Source: Afifella aestuarii
GTDB taxonomy: Bacteria > Pseudomonadota > Alphaproteobacteria > Rhizobiales > Afifellaceae
Direction: 5' to 3'
Assembly: GCF_004023665.1 (NCBI RefSeq)
Contig: NZ_SAUF01000005.1
Span: 310,001-374,000, forward strand
Length of the DNA stretch: 64,000 nt
The notes under the pieces are model-generated. The model saw only the letters and a list, made by a program, of their open reading frames with translations, did not search any database and had not been told where the DNA came from. Below are positions 17,009 through 27,664 of the stretch, piece after piece. Position 1 is the first letter of the stretch. The number at the start of each line of letters is the position of its first letter. The translations under genes were made by a program, and so were the position numbers.

Positions 17009-18226
17009 CTAGAACCCCATCGGTCCCCGGGGCCCGCGCCGTCGACCGCTCCCAGAGCTGCCTGGCTGACCCATGACGACACGATCGCCTTCCGAAAGGC
17101 CGGAAACAACCTCCGCCCGGATCTTGTCGTTGAGGCCGATTTTTACCGTGCGTTCGGCGACGTTGCCATCCGCCTCCAGCACATGGACCGAATACGTCCC
17201 GTCAGCACCTTTGCTGCCGAGTGCCGCCGACGGTAAGGTCAGGACATTATGGGCCTGGCCGAGCACGATGTGGACTTCCGCCGTCATGTAGGTGCGCAAC
17301 TCGCGATCCTGGTTCGGCACATCGAAGATGCCGTTGTAATAGATCGCCTTCTCGGACGCGGAACTCGAGCCTGAGGACGACGAGGCCACCATGCTGTCGC
17401 TGGTGATTGATTCCGGTGCGGGCTCGATGAACGAGAGGGTCGATTCGTAGCGACGGTCGGGATTTCCCAGCACCGTGAAATAGACGGGCTGGCCGGGTTT
17501 GACGTCCACGACATCGACTTCGGAAATCTCCGCGCGCACGGTCATCGTGTCGAGCTGCCCGAGAATGACGATCGTCGGGGCCGACTGGATGGCATTCACC
17601 GTCTGCCCCTCCTGCGTCACCACCCAAAGCACCGTCCCGTCCATCGGAGCGGTAATTTTGGTGTAGCCGAGGTCGACTTTCGCCGTTTCGACGGCCACCT
17701 CCGCCTCGGCGATCTGCGCGTCGAGCGCGGAGATCTGCGCTTTGGTCACTTTGACGGTCGCTTCCGCCTCTTCGTAATCGGCACGCGAAACCGCATTCTG
17801 GTTGATCATGCGTGTCTGCCGCGCGAGAGCCTGCTCGGCCTGAACGAGCGTCGCCTGCTTCTCCTCCTTTTGAGCGCGAACGTTGGCAAGCGACGCCTCT
17901 GCGGTGCGCAGGTCGTTCTCCTGCGTTTCGGAATCGATCTCCGCGATGAGATCGCCTTCCTTGACGCTGTCGCCCACGCCGACGTCGAGAGACGTGACGC
18001 GGCCCGAAACCTGCGCGCCCACGGCGACCAGTTTCGCCGGCTTGAGAATGCCCGTGGCGAGGACCGTCTTCTCGATATCGCCCCGTGTGACCGGCGACGT
18101 CATGATCTCAGGCGGCTCTTCGGTGAAATAACTGCCCTTCGCCCAGTAACCCGCCCCGCCGATCAGAAGGAGGGCGACAAGGAGCCAGATGAGCTTGGAA
18201 CGCTTGCGCTTGCGGGCTGCCATCAC
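17009..18226 (-). CDS. macA: MacA-type periplasmic adaptor protein
   Basis: A 405-residue HlyD-family adaptor. One N-terminal membrane anchor (LIWLLVALLLIGGAGYW) follows a basic stretch. The lipoyl halves (VGAQVSGRVTSLDVGVGD and ITAPMDGTVLWVV) bracket an alpha-hairpin. The C-terminus is Gly/Arg-rich. It connects MacB to the outer-membrane channel encoded just upstream (18245-19756). A Ser-rich insert (SSSSGSSSASEK) lies in the barrel domain. Confidence 0.92.
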   Translation of the reverse strand: MMAARKRKRSKLIWLLVALLLIGGAGYWAKGSYFTEEPPEIMTSPVTRGDIEKTVLATGILKPAKLVAVGAQVSGRVTSLDVGVGDSVKEGDLIAEIDSETQENDLRTAEASLANVRAQKEEKQATLVQAEQALARQTRMINQNAVSRADYEEAEATVKVTKAQISALDAQIAEAEVAVETAKVDLGYTKITAPMDGTVLWVVTQEGQTVNAIQSAPTIVILGQLDTMTVRAEISEVDVVDVKPGQPVYFTVLGNPDRRYESTLSFIEPAPESITSDSMVASSSSGSSSASEKAIYYNGIFDVPNQDRELRTYMTAEVHIVLGQAHNVLTLPSAALGSKGADGTYSVHVLEADGNVAERTVKIGLNDKIRAEVVSGLSEGDRVVMGQPGSSGSGRRRGPRGPMGF

Positions 18227-18244
18227 GTTGCCGATCTTTGTGCC

Positions 18245-19756
18245 CTAATGCTGCACGAAGACGACCGGCCTGGTCTTCGGCCGGTCGACAATTGCAGGCT
18301 CGTCGATCCGCACCCGTCCGTCCCAGCCGCCGCCCAGCGCCTTTTGCAGGGCGATATAATCCTGCGTGATTTCCACGCGGCTTGCGAGCAACGCATCCTC
18401 CGCGGAGTAAAGCGAGCGCTCCGCGTCGAGCACGTCGAGGAAGCTTGATGAACCGCTCTTATAGAGTGTCCGGGCAAGGTCGGCCGCCTGCCGGTAGGCC
18501 TGTGTGGATGTGGCAAGCTTGCCGTAGCGGATGCGCTCCTGGGACAGCCCGACGATGGCGTTCTCCACTTCCTCCAGCGCGTTGAGCACGGACGATTTGT
18601 AGGCGATGAAATACTGGTCACGCTGAGCCCGTGCGACATCCGCCGCAGCGGCGAGCTGGCCGCCATGGAAAAGGGGAACGCTGAGGCTCGGACCGAACGA
18701 CCAGGCGATCGAAGAATGGTCTGCAAGATCGCCGATCTGAGCACCCGATGTGGCGATGTTGCCGAGGAGACTGACACTCGGGAATCGATCGGCCTCGGCC
18801 GCGCCGACCCGCGCCGTGTACTGGGCGAGCTGTCTCTCTGCCATACGCACATCGGGGCGTGTGTTCAAAATTTCGGCCGGAATGCCGGTCGGGATCGGCA
18901 GCTTTGGCCGCGGAATCGGTTTGCTCTTCTTGAGCTTGCTCTCGAGGGCGCTCGGCGCCTGACCGGTCAACACGCCGAGCCGGTGCAACGCTTCGGCGTA
19001 GGAGGTGCGCAGCGATGGAATCGTCGCCTCCGTATTGGCCGCCTGACCCGTGGCGTTCGCCACATCGAGCGAGGATGCCGCGCCTGCCTCGAACTTGTTA
19101 CGGGTGATGTCCGCGGTCTCGCGCTGCGAGGATGCGGTCCGCTGGGCAAGCGCGATGCGCGCCTGATAACCGCGGAGATTGACGTAGTTCGACGCGACAT
19201 CGCCGATCAACGTCAAAAGCGTGTTGCGCAGATCTTCCTCCGCGGCATCGATGCCGTAGCGGGCGGCCTCGGCCGTGCGGCGATTCCCGCCGAAAAGATC
19301 GAGCTCCCAGGTCGCGTCGAAGCCGGCCTGATAGTTCCATGCCGTGTTCGAGCCGCCCGAACCTGCACCGTTGCTCTTCGAACGCTGGCTGGAACCGGAT
19401 CCGTCGGAAGAAGGGAGGAGCGCGCCGGTGCTCTGCCGGTAGCTCGCCCGCGCCTCGCGGATCCGCGCTTTCGCCGAGGCAACGTCGAGATTGCCCGCGA
19501 CCGCTTCCTCGATGAGGGAATCGAGCAAGGGATCGTTGAGGCGGCTCCACCAATGCGCGAGTTCCGGCGGACGGGTCGGTTGCGTGGCGCCGTTGTTGCT
19601 CCAGCTGGCGGGAAGCGCCATCAGAGGCTTCTGATAGTCTGGCCCGACCATGCAGCCGGCGAGCCAGGGCAGGGTCAGAAGCATGGCCGCGGTGGTGCGT
19701 CTGCCTCGACGATGCGAAGCCCGTGTCGCGATGGGGTGAGCGATCATCTTTGTCAT
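18245..19756 (-). CDS. Outer-membrane efflux lipoprotein (NodT/OprM family)
   Basis: A 503-residue outer-membrane channel. The signal peptide ends in the lipobox LAGC (Cys35), followed by MVGPDYQKP, the hallmark of NodT-type channels. Two TolC-like repeats follow (IREARASYRQSTGALLPS and ARVGAAEADRFPSVSLLG). It lies between the RND pump and macA, and is the only channel gene of the operon, so it may serve both pumps. Confidence 0.92.
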   Translation of the reverse strand: MTKMIAHPIATRASHRRGRRTTAAMLLTLPWLAGCMVGPDYQKPLMALPASWSNNGATQPTRPPELAHWWSRLNDPLLDSLIEEAVAGNLDVASAKARIREARASYRQSTGALLPSSDGSGSSQRSKSNGAGSGGSNTAWNYQAGFDATWELDLFGGNRRTAEAARYGIDAAEEDLRNTLLTLIGDVASNYVNLRGYQARIALAQRTASSQRETADITRNKFEAGAASSLDVANATGQAANTEATIPSLRTSYAEALHRLGVLTGQAPSALESKLKKSKPIPRPKLPIPTGIPAEILNTRPDVRMAERQLAQYTARVGAAEADRFPSVSLLGNIATSGAQIGDLADHSSIAWSFGPSLSVPLFHGGQLAAAADVARAQRDQYFIAYKSSVLNALEEVENAIVGLSQERIRYGKLATSTQAYRQAADLARTLYKSGSSSFLDVLDAERSLYSAEDALLASRVEITQDYIALQKALGGGWDGRVRIDEPAIVDRPKTRPVVFVQH

Positions 19757-19783
19757 GCCTGGCGATCGGTCTTTCTTGTCCGC

Positions 19784-22700
19784 CTAAGCCTGTGAAGCTG
19801 GGGCGGGGATGGTGTCGGCTGCGGAAGCCTGCGAATTGCGTCGCTTGGAGAACAGACGACGCACCGCAACGAATAGGAGAGGCGCGAAGAACACGCCGAG
19901 GGTCGTGGAGGCGATCATGCCGCCCATGACGCCGATACCGACGGCATTCTGGCTGCCGGATCCGGCGCCATCGGCAATGGCGAGCGGCAAGACGCCGAGA
20001 ATGAAGGCGAGCGACGTCATCAGGATGGGCCGCAATCTCTGCCGGCATGCTTCGAGTGTCGCTTCCACCAGGTCTTTGCCTTGTTTCTGCCAGTCCAGCG
20101 CGAATTCGACGATCAGAATGGCGTTCTTCGCCGCGAGACCGATGGTCGTCAGCAGACCGACCTTGAAATAGACGTCATTGGATTGGCCGAAATAGAGCGA
20201 CGCGACGAGCGCTCCGAGAATGCCGATCGGCACGGTCAGGATCACCGCGATCGGGATCGTCCAGCTCTCGTAAAGCGCCGCAAGCGCCAGGAACACGACA
20301 AGGACCGAGATCGCATAAAGGGACGCCGCCTGATTGCCGGCGATGCGCTCCTGATACGACAAGCCGGTCCATTCGTGTCCAAAGCCGGCTGGCAGCTCGG
20401 AAATCAGCTCTTCGACCTTCTCCATCGCCTGGCCGGAGCTGTAGCCCGCACCCGCCGAGCCCTGGATTTCCATGGCCGGCAGCCCGTTGAAACGTTCAAG
20501 GCGCGGTGAGCCATAGGTCCAGGTCCCGGTTGCGAACGCCGAGAACGGCACCATCTTGGCGTCCGAATTGCGCACATACCATTGCTCGATGTCCTCCGGC
20601 TGCATGCGGAAGTGCGAATCTCCCTGCACATAGACGGGTTTCACGCGGCCCTTGTTGATGAAGTCGTTGACGTATTTGCTGCCCCAGGAGACCGAGAGGG
20701 TGCTGTCGATGTCGGAGAGGGCAAGAGAATAGGCGCTCGCTTTCTCCTGATCGATGTCGATGTGGTATTGGGAGGTGTCTTCCTGGCCATTGGGGCGGGT
20801 GCCGCTCAGAACCGGGCTTTGTGCCGCCAACCCGAGCAGTTGGTTGCGCGCCCCTTTGAGGGCGTCGTGGCCGGCGTTGTTGAGGTCCTGCAGATAGAAA
20901 TCAAATCCGCCCGTTGCGCCGAAGCCCGGCAGGGCAGGCGGGTTGAGCACGAAGACGCGGCCGTCCTTGATTCCCGATAGCGCACCCATAGCTCGTCCGG
21001 CGATCGCCTGCGCGCTCGCAGCTTCGCTCGTACGTTTCTCGAAATCGCTGAGGCGAATAAAGGCGAGTCCGACATTCTGGCCCTGGCCGCCGAAGCCGAA
21101 CCCGACCTCCGTCATCACGCCGGCGACGTTGTCCGTCTCATCGTCGAGGAAGTAATCCTGCACCTGACGCATCACGCGCCACGTTCGCTCCTGGGTCGCG
21201 CCGGCAGGAAGCTGAACGCTGGCGATCAGGATGCCCTGGTCCTCGTCTGGCAGGAAGGAGCTCGGCAGCTTTGTGAAGAGATATCCGGTTGCCCCCGCGA
21301 TGACGAGGAAGACGACAAGGAAGCGAAACGAACGCTTGATGATACCGCTGACGCCTGAGCGGTACCCGTTGGTCAAGCGCTCGAAAGAGCGGTTGAAGAG
21401 GCCGAAGACGCCTTTCTGCTTGTGTCCTTCCTTAACGGGCTTGAGCAGCGTTGCGCACAGGGCCGGGGTCAGGATGAGCGCGACGGCGACCGAGAGGATC
21501 ATCGCGGTGACGATGGTCACGGAAAACTGGCGATAGATGATGCCGACCGAGCCGGAGAAGAACGCCATCGGCACGAAGACGGCGGACAGCACCGTGGCGA
21601 TGCCGATCAGCGCGCCCTGGATCTCGCCCATCGACTTGATCGTCGCCTCCTTGGGCGGCAAGCCTTCTTCGTCCATCACGCGCTCGACATTCTCCACCAC
21701 CACGATGGCGTCGTCGACGAGAAGGCCGATGGCCAGCACCATGGCGAACATGGTGAGGGTGTTGATGGAATAGCCGGCGAAGGAGAGCATGGCGAAAGTG
21801 CCGAGCAAAACGACCGGAACGGCGATCGTCGGAATGAGCGTCGCGCGGATGTTCTGCAGGAAGACGAACATGACGATGAAGACGAGGACGATGGCCTCAA
21901 ACAGCGTCTTCACCACCTCTTCGATGGAGAGTTCGACGAAGGGGGTCGTGTCGTAAGGATAGACGATCTCGACACCCCGCGGCAGCGTGCCGGCGTTCGC
22001 GTCGAGCACATCGCGAACCTCTGCCGCCGTTGAGATGGCGTTGGCACCGGTGGCGAGATAGATCGCGAGACCGGCGGCGGGTTTGCCGTTGTAGCGTGAG
22101 CTCGTGTCGTAGCTCTCCGAGCCGATTTCGACACGCGCCACGTCGTTGAGCCGCACGATCGATCCGCCGGTGGCGCTCTTCAGGATGATGTTCTCGAATT
22201 GCTCGACCGTCTGAAGGCGGCTCTTGGCGGTGAGGGTGACGTTGAGCGCCTGTCCCTGGACCTGCGGTTCGGCGCCGAGCTGGCCGGCGGACACCTGCGT
22301 GTTCTGGGCCTGGATTGCCGCCGTCACGTCGCTCGGCATCAACGAGTATTTTTGCAGCTTGGCAGGGTCGAGCCAGACGCGCATGGCGTAGCCCGAGCCG
22401 AAAAGGCGGGTCGAGCCGACGCCGCCGAGGCGGCTCAACGGGTCGTTCAACGTCGATTGAACGTAATCGGCGAGGTCCGTCGTCGTCTGCGAGCCGTCGG
22501 TCGACACAAATCCGACGACCATCAAGAAGCTCTGCGTCGACTTGGTGACCGTCACGCCATTGTTGACGACGGCCTGGGGCAGTTGCGATTCCACAAGCTG
22601 CAGCTTGTTCTGCACCTGCATCTGCGCGACGTCGGGATCCGCTTGATTGGTAAAGGTGAGCTGGATGGAGGCGGAGCCGGTCGATGTCGACGACGAGGTC

Positions 22701-22933
22701 ATGTAGTCGAGAAAATCGATGCCGGTCATGCCCTGCTCGATGACTTTGGTCACCGAATTCTCGACCGTCTCCGCATCGGCGCCGGGATAGTTGGCTCGGA
22801 TCTGCACCGTCGTCGGTGAGATCTGCGGATATTGCGAGATGGGCAGGGTCGTCAGGGCAAGGAGACCGCCCAGCATGACGACGAGCGCGATGACTGCGGC
22901 GAAGACCGGCCGTTCGATAAAGAAGCGCGACAT
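19784..22933 (-). CDS. RND efflux pump inner-membrane transporter (HAE1/AcrB family)
   Basis: A 1049-residue proton-driven RND transporter, full length for the AcrB/MexB family, with 12 spans and two large periplasmic loops. The proton-relay residues are present: the Asp pair in [15 protein letters not shown] and the Lys in [12 protein letters not shown]. The N-terminus [19 protein letters not shown] is typical. It lies 9 bases after the adaptor gene. The substrate is probably hydrophobic drugs, bile-salt-like compounds or solvents, as for its relatives. Confidence 0.95.
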   Translation of the reverse strand: MSRFFIERPVFAAVIALVVMLGGLLALTTLPISQYPQISPTTVQIRANYPGADAETVENSVTKVIEQGMTGIDFLDYMTSSSTSTGSASIQLTFTNQADPDVAQMQVQNKLQLVESQLPQAVVNNGVTVTKSTQSFLMVVGFVSTDGSQTTTDLADYVQSTLNDPLSRLGGVGSTRLFGSGYAMRVWLDPAKLQKYSLMPSDVTAAIQAQNTQVSAGQLGAEPQVQGQALNVTLTAKSRLQTVEQFENIILKSATGGSIVRLNDVARVEIGSESYDTSSRYNGKPAAGLAIYLATGANAISTAAEVRDVLDANAGTLPRGVEIVYPYDTTPFVELSIEEVVKTLFEAIVLVFIVMFVFLQNIRATLIPTIAVPVVLLGTFAMLSFAGYSINTLTMFAMVLAIGLLVDDAIVVVENVERVMDEEGLPPKEATIKSMGEIQGALIGIATVLSAVFVPMAFFSGSVGIIYRQFSVTIVTAMILSVAVALILTPALCATLLKPVKEGHKQKGVFGLFNRSFERLTNGYRSGVSGIIKRSFRFLVVFLVIAGATGYLFTKLPSSFLPDEDQGILIASVQLPAGATQERTWRVMRQVQDYFLDDETDNVAGVMTEVGFGFGGQGQNVGLAFIRLSDFEKRTSEAASAQAIAGRAMGALSGIKDGRVFVLNPPALPGFGATGGFDFYLQDLNNAGHDALKGARNQLLGLAAQSPVLSGTRPNGQEDTSQYHIDIDQEKASAYSLALSDIDSTLSVSWGSKYVNDFINKGRVKPVYVQGDSHFRMQPEDIEQWYVRNSDAKMVPFSAFATGTWTYGSPRLERFNGLPAMEIQGSAGAGYSSGQAMEKVEELISELPAGFGHEWTGLSYQERIAGNQAASLYAISVLVVFLALAALYESWTIPIAVILTVPIGILGALVASLYFGQSNDVYFKVGLLTTIGLAAKNAILIVEFALDWQKQGKDLVEATLEACRQRLRPILMTSLAFILGVLPLAIADGAGSGSQNAVGIGVMGGMIASTTLGVFFAPLLFVAVRRLFSKRRNSQASAADTIPAPASQA

Positions 22934-22942
22934 GGGTGTGGG

Positions 22943-24397
22943 TCAGCCCTTCTGAGCGCGGTCGTTCGAGAGGGCGGCTTTTTCGGGGGGCGTCTCCGAA
23001 AGAGCCTGAACTTCGCCGGTCTCCTCGTCGAGGGTGACTTCGGTGGCGCGCACGCTGTCACCGTCTTTGACGGATTGCGCGCCTTCCACGATGAGCCGGT
23101 CGCCATCCGAGACACCGCCGTCCACGAGCCAATTGCGGCCGATGCTGCGCTGCACGCTCAACACGCGCTGGTCCACCTTTCCGTCGGCATCGACGAAAAA
23201 CGCCACTGCCTCGCCATCCGGGTTGTGGGTGACGGCGCGCTGCGGGACGAGAAAGCTCCCCTCCGCGACGCCTTCTTGGAGGATGCCGCGCACATACATG
23301 CCCGGCAGAAGCAGTCGATCGGGATTGGGAAAGACGGCGCGCACCGTGAAAGTCCCCGTCGTCTCGTCGATCACCGATTCCATGAACTCGAGCGCTCCGT
23401 CCTGAGCATAGGTGCTGCCGTCGTCGAGTTTCAGCCTGACCGCGACGTTCTCGCCCGAGGTTTTGATGCGCCCTTCGTCGACAGCGCGCCTTAATCTCAG
23501 CAGGTTCGTGCTCGACTGCGTGACATCGATATTGATCGGGTCGAGCGTGCGGATCGTCGTCAAAGGCGTCTCTTGATCGGCGGTGACGAGCGCGCCGACG
23601 GTGACAGCCGAGGCGCTGATACGACCGGAGATCGGCGCCTTCACCTTGGTATGATCGAGATTGATGCGGGCGGATTCGAGATCGGCCTTGGCTGACGCGA
23701 CATCGGCCTGCGCTTGCAGAAGGTCCGATCGAGCATCGTCGACATCCTGCTTCGACACGGCGTTCTGCGCCACGAGCCCTTCATAGCGTTCCACCTTGGC
23801 CTTGGCGCTTGGGACCTTCGCTTCGGCTTTCTGGAGAGCTGCAGCCGCCACGTCGTAGGCTGCCTGGTAAGAGGCGCTGTCGATCTCATAGAGAACGTCG
23901 CCTTCTTTGACCTCGCTGCCTTCTTCGAAGGCGCGCGCACGGATGATGCCGCCAACCTGGGGTCGCACCTCCGCGACCAGGGAGGCCGCTACGCGCCCAG
24001 GAAGTTCGGCCGTGATGGTTGTCGATCCCGGATGGAGAGCAATGACGCTCACCTGCGGGGAATTGCTCTGCGCCGGGGCTGTCTTTTGTTCCTCAGACGG
24101 GTTGCAGGCGCTGAGAAGCAAGGTCGCAGCAAAGGTCCCCACAATGAGGTTCGGACAGTGCAGGCGCAACCTGTCGTAGAGTCTACCTATGCGGCTGGTC
24201 CGGGGGGAGGTAGGGAGGGTGGAAATAGCCGTCGGGCGCGGAGTTTCGGGGGCGTCCGTCGCCGCAAAGCGAAGGAAGATCTCCTTGCGATGGCCACCTG
24301 AAGAGGAGCTGCAGAAAATCATTCGCGCATTTCGCCGTTTACGTGAGGCGTTATTTCCGCGATAACCATATTTGGGAAAAGGACTGTCTTGAGCCAT
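22943..24397 (-). CDS. RND efflux periplasmic adaptor (MexA/AcrA family)
   Basis: A HlyD-type adaptor with lipobox LLLSAC, then the beta-barrel, lipoyl (RPQVGGIIRARAFEEGSEVKEG) and alpha-hairpin domains. The frame is open from ATG 24397 (484 residues), but the first 76 residues are Arg/Ser/Pro-rich and unlike the family. A TTG at 24169 would give a compact signal peptide (RLHCPNLIVGTFAATLLLSAC) and a normal length of about 408. I favour the internal start but keep the longer frame in the coordinates. It is the first gene of the five-gene efflux operon and is divergent from the TetR gene. Confidence 0.88.
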   Translation of the reverse strand: MAQDSPFPKYGYRGNNASRKRRNARMIFCSSSSGGHRKEIFLRFAATDAPETPRPTAISTLPTSPRTSRIGRLYDRLRLHCPNLIVGTFAATLLLSACNPSEEQKTAPAQSNSPQVSVIALHPGSTTITAELPGRVAASLVAEVRPQVGGIIRARAFEEGSEVKEGDVLYEIDSASYQAAYDVAAAALQKAEAKVPSAKAKVERYEGLVAQNAVSKQDVDDARSDLLQAQADVASAKADLESARINLDHTKVKAPISGRISASAVTVGALVTADQETPLTTIRTLDPINIDVTQSSTNLLRLRRAVDEGRIKTSGENVAVRLKLDDGSTYAQDGALEFMESVIDETTGTFTVRAVFPNPDRLLLPGMYVRGILQEGVAEGSFLVPQRAVTHNPDGEAVAFFVDADGKVDQRVLSVQRSIGRNWLVDGGVSDGDRLIVEGAQSVKDGDSVRATEVTLDEETGEVQALSETPPEKAALSNDRAQKG

Positions 24398-24518
24398 GTT
24401 GAGACCGGGGGGCGATACAGCATAAGGATTGGGAGGGAGCAGCTGTGCCCGTTAATATAAAACGCGATCGTACCTATAAATGTCCCTGGCGCTCTGTCAA
24501 GCCGCTCAGGTGACCGAT

Positions 24519-25208
24519 ATGCATTCCGTAGCCTCTTCAAAAGACGAAGAAACCTTAAATCTCGGCAAGGCTGAGGGGGGCTCTGAGGCTCCTCGTGGAC
24601 GTGGCCGTCCCAAAGTCATGTCGGATGAAGCCCAAAGTGCGATCATCCTTCAGAAGGCACGCGAGCTGTTCCAGGAGAGCGGCTATGCACGCACGACGAT
24701 GGATGAGGTGGCGGCGCGGTGCCGGATTTCGAAGCGCACGCTTTACCGGCTTTTCCCCAGCAAGACGGAGCTTTTTGCCGCGATCATCGACGCCCATCGT
24801 GAGACCATGCTGGCGCTCCCGGGCGACTACGAGGAGATGTCGCTGCAGGAGGCTCTGGAAGCCATTTTCCGCATCGACATTTCAGAAGAAGCCGATCGTG
24901 AGCGCGTCGCTCTTTTGCGTTTCGTGATGGTGGAATCTCGGCATTATCCGGAATTGCACGATTTGGCGCGCCAGCGCGGCGGCGAGAGATCGCGAGCTCT
25001 CTTGGGCGAATGGTTTGACAAGCAGCGTCAACTCGGGCGTATCGATGTCGACGATGCAATGAGTGCTGGGAAGATTTTGATGGACATGATCTTCGGTGCC
25101 ATTGTCTTCAAAACGCCGGGAGACCCCGAATTGGGCGGTGGCGATGACCGTAAGAGCTATCTGCGCCGCTGTATTCGGATATTTTTGAACGGAGTGCGTC
25201 CCCGGTAG
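24519..25208 (+). CDS. TetR/AcrR-family transcriptional regulator
   Basis: A 229-residue TetR regulator. After a Gly/Arg-rich lead (PRGRGRPK), the HTH spans about residues 33-80 ([24 protein letters not shown]). The C-terminal part is a normal all-helical ligand domain. I chose ATG 24519 because AGGTGA lies 5 bases upstream; an ATG at 24480 in the same frame lacks a Shine-Dalgarno. It is divergent from the efflux operon, which it most likely represses until an inducer binds. It ends 23 bases before gcdH. Confidence 0.88.
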   Translation: MHSVASSKDEETLNLGKAEGGSEAPRGRGRPKVMSDEAQSAIILQKARELFQESGYARTTMDEVAARCRISKRTLYRLFPSKTELFAAIIDAHRETMLALPGDYEEMSLQEALEAIFRIDISEEADRERVALLRFVMVESRHYPELHDLARQRGGERSRALLGEWFDKQRQLGRIDVDDAMSAGKILMDMIFGAIVFKTPGDPELGGGDDRKSYLRRCIRIFLNGVRPR

Positions 25209-25231
25209 CGGGCGACGGTGGCGAGCAGGTC

Positions 25232-26440
25232 ATGGATCAACACGTTAAGAAGACCGATTCACACTCTGCCTTTGATTGGGCGGATCCTTTTTTCCTCGAA
25301 GATCAGCTGAGTGAAGAAGAACGGCTGATCCGTGATACGGCGCACGATTATGCGCAGGAGAAGCTCGCTCCTCGGATTCTCGAAGCCTACGCCAAGGAAA
25401 GAACCGAGCCAGAGATCTTTGCGGAAATGGGCGAACTCGGCCTTCTCGGGATCACCATCCCCGAAGAATATGGCTGCGCCCACGCCTCCTATGCCGCCTA
25501 CGGCCTTGTGGCGCGTGAAGTCGAGCGCGTCGATTCGGGCTATCGCTCCATGATGAGCGTGCAATCCTCGCTCGTCATGCATCCGATCTACGCCTATGGC
25601 GACGAAGCGCAGCGGCAGAAATATCTGCCGAAGCTCGCAAGCGGCGAATGGATCGGCTGCTTTGGTCTGACCGAACCCGATGCCGGCTCCGATCCCGCCG
25701 GAATGAAGACGCGGGCGGAAAAGGTGAGCGACGGCTATCGTCTCACCGGCTCCAAGACGTGGATCTCGAATGCTCCGCTCGCCGATGTCTTCGTGGTGTG
25801 GGCGAAATCGGCCGAGCATGACGGTGCGATCCGCGGTTTCATTCTCGAGAAGGGCATGCCGGGTCTTTCCGCACCGAAAATCGGCGGCAAGCTGTCCCTG
25901 CGCGCGTCGATCACCGGCGAGATCGTCATGGATGGCGTCGTGGTGCCGGAAGAGAATCTCCTGCCCAATGTTTCGGGGCTGAAAGGCCCGTTCGGTTGCC
26001 TCAATCGCGCGCGCTATGGAATCGCCTGGGGCGTCATGGGGGCCGCCGAGGATTGCTGGTTCCGCGCAAGGAGTTATGCGCTCGAGCGGAATCAGTTTGG
26101 CAGGCCGCTCGCCGCCACTCAGTTGGTTCAGAAGAAACTGGCCGACATGCAAACGGAGATCGTTTTGGGTCTCCAGGCGGCTTTGCGCGTCGGTCGTCTC
26201 TTCGACGATGGCAAGATGGCGCCTGAGATGATCTCGCTCATCAAGCGCAACAATTGCGGCAAGGCGCTTGATATCGCCCGTGTCGCTCGCGACATGCATG
26301 GCGGCAACGGGATCCAGGAAGAATACCACGTCATGCGCCATGCGCAGAACCTCGAGACGGTCAATACCTATGAGGGCACGCACGACATCCACGCGCTGAT
26401 CCTCGGCCGTGCCCAGACGGGTATTCAGGCCTTCTTTTGA
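25232..26440 (+). CDS. gcdH: Glutaryl-CoA dehydrogenase
   Basis: A 402-residue acyl-CoA dehydrogenase of the glutaryl-CoA dehydrogenase type, which oxidises and decarboxylates glutaryl-CoA to crotonyl-CoA using FAD. The N-terminus [22 protein letters not shown], the FAD-binding [12 protein letters not shown] and [11 protein letters not shown], and the catalytic Glu (about residue 381) in [17 protein letters not shown] are diagnostic. It belongs to lysine, hydroxylysine and tryptophan breakdown, and to aromatic acid degradation. It precedes a CoA-transferase gene that may make its substrate. Confidence 0.95.
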   Translation: MDQHVKKTDSHSAFDWADPFFLEDQLSEEERLIRDTAHDYAQEKLAPRILEAYAKERTEPEIFAEMGELGLLGITIPEEYGCAHASYAAYGLVAREVERVDSGYRSMMSVQSSLVMHPIYAYGDEAQRQKYLPKLASGEWIGCFGLTEPDAGSDPAGMKTRAEKVSDGYRLTGSKTWISNAPLADVFVVWAKSAEHDGAIRGFILEKGMPGLSAPKIGGKLSLRASITGEIVMDGVVVPEENLLPNVSGLKGPFGCLNRARYGIAWGVMGAAEDCWFRARSYALERNQFGRPLAATQLVQKKLADMQTEIVLGLQAALRVGRLFDDGKMAPEMISLIKRNNCGKALDIARVARDMHGGNGIQEEYHVMRHAQNLETVNTYEGTHDIHALILGRAQTGIQAFF

Positions 26441-26461
26441 TCTGAGGCTCGGGGTCGGAAA

Positions 26462-27649
26462 ATGAATAAGCCGCTTGAGGGCGTCAAAGTCATTGAGCTC
26501 GCCCGCATTCTGGCCGGGCCTTTTGCTGGTCAGGTTCTCGCCGATCTCGGTGCGGACGTGATCAAGATCGAGGAGCCGAGCCAGGGCGACGACACCCGGC
26601 GCTGGGGACCGCCTTTTGTCGTCAATCCGGAGGGTGGATCGGAGGGGGCCGCTTATTTTCACGCCTGCAATCGGGGCAAACGGTCGATCGGCGTCGATAT
26701 CGCCACGCCCGACGGGCAGGAAATCGTGCGACGGCTTTGCGCCGAGGCGGACGTGCTCGTCGAAAACTTCAAACTCGGCGGCTTGAAGAAATATGGTCTC
26801 GACGCGGCGACGCTGCGCCGTGATTTCCCCCACCTCATCGTCTGCTCCATCACCGGCTTCGGCCAGACCGGTCCTTATGCGTCCCGCGCCGGCTATGACG
26901 TGATGATCCAGGGCATGTCGGGGATCATGTCTCTGACGGGCGAACCGGACGGCGAGCCGATGAAGATGGGTGTCGCTTTTGCCGACATCTTCACCGGCCT
27001 TTATTCCGTCATTGCGATCCAGGCGGCGTTGCGCGCGCGCGAAGCGAGCGGCGAGGGGACGCACATCGATATGGCGCTGTTCGATTCCATGACGGGCGTC
27101 CTGGCGAACCAGGCGATGAACTACCTCGTGACCGACAAGAACCCGCAACGCGCCGGCAACGCCCATCCCAATATCGTTCCCTACCAGGTGTTCGCCGTCA
27201 GCGACGGCCATCTCATCATCGCGGTCGGAAACGATCGGCAGTTTCGTGGGCTTTGTCGAATTCTCGGCAACGAAGAATGGGCGGACGATCCGCGTTTCGC
27301 CGACAATGCTGCGCGTGTCGCAAACCGCCCCGAGCTTCTTGGGCTTCTTTGTCCGAAACTTGCATCCTGGCGGCGGACAGACCTCCTTCAACGTCTCGAG
27401 ACGGCGGCAATCCCTGCAGGACCGATCAACACATTGTCGGAGGTTTTTGCCGACCCGCAACTGCGCGAGCGCGGCATGGTGATCGAAGCCGAAATGGCGG
27501 GTGGCGCCTTCACCCTTCCTGGGCTACGCACGCCGATCCTCTTCGACGGAACGCCGCTCGCGGCCCAATCGGGCTCTCCGCGGCTCAACGAGCACGGTGA
27601 GGAGATTCTGCGCGAGATCAATATGGAAGAAGCGGCCTCCGAAGCCTGA
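26462..27649 (+). CDS. CaiB/BaiF CoA-transferase, probably glutarate CoA-transferase-like
   Basis: A 395-residue class III CoA-transferase with VIELARILAGPFAGQVLADLG, VENFKLGGLKKYG and ITGFGQTGPYASRAGYD. The catalytic Asp is likely that of GVAFADIFTG. It is more like mitochondrial SUGCT (succinyl-CoA:glutarate CoA-transferase) relatives than the copy at 5782-6975. It is 21 bases after gcdH, so glutarate activated by this enzyme could feed GcdH. It is convergent with the GGDEF-EAL gene 15 bases away. Confidence 0.85.
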   Translation: MNKPLEGVKVIELARILAGPFAGQVLADLGADVIKIEEPSQGDDTRRWGPPFVVNPEGGSEGAAYFHACNRGKRSIGVDIATPDGQEIVRRLCAEADVLVENFKLGGLKKYGLDAATLRRDFPHLIVCSITGFGQTGPYASRAGYDVMIQGMSGIMSLTGEPDGEPMKMGVAFADIFTGLYSVIAIQAALRAREASGEGTHIDMALFDSMTGVLANQAMNYLVTDKNPQRAGNAHPNIVPYQVFAVSDGHLIIAVGNDRQFRGLCRILGNEEWADDPRFADNAARVANRPELLGLLCPKLASWRRTDLLQRLETAAIPAGPINTLSEVFADPQLRERGMVIEAEMAGGAFTLPGLRTPILFDGTPLAAQSGSPRLNEHGEEILREINMEEAASEA

Positions 27650-27664
27650 CGCCTGCAGGATGCT

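Noticed and set aside
25259-27460. A minus-strand frame open for about 733 codons opposite gcdH and the CoA-transferase
   Set aside because: Same codon-bias effect; no ribosome site or recognisable domain, and both plus-strand genes have intact active sites.
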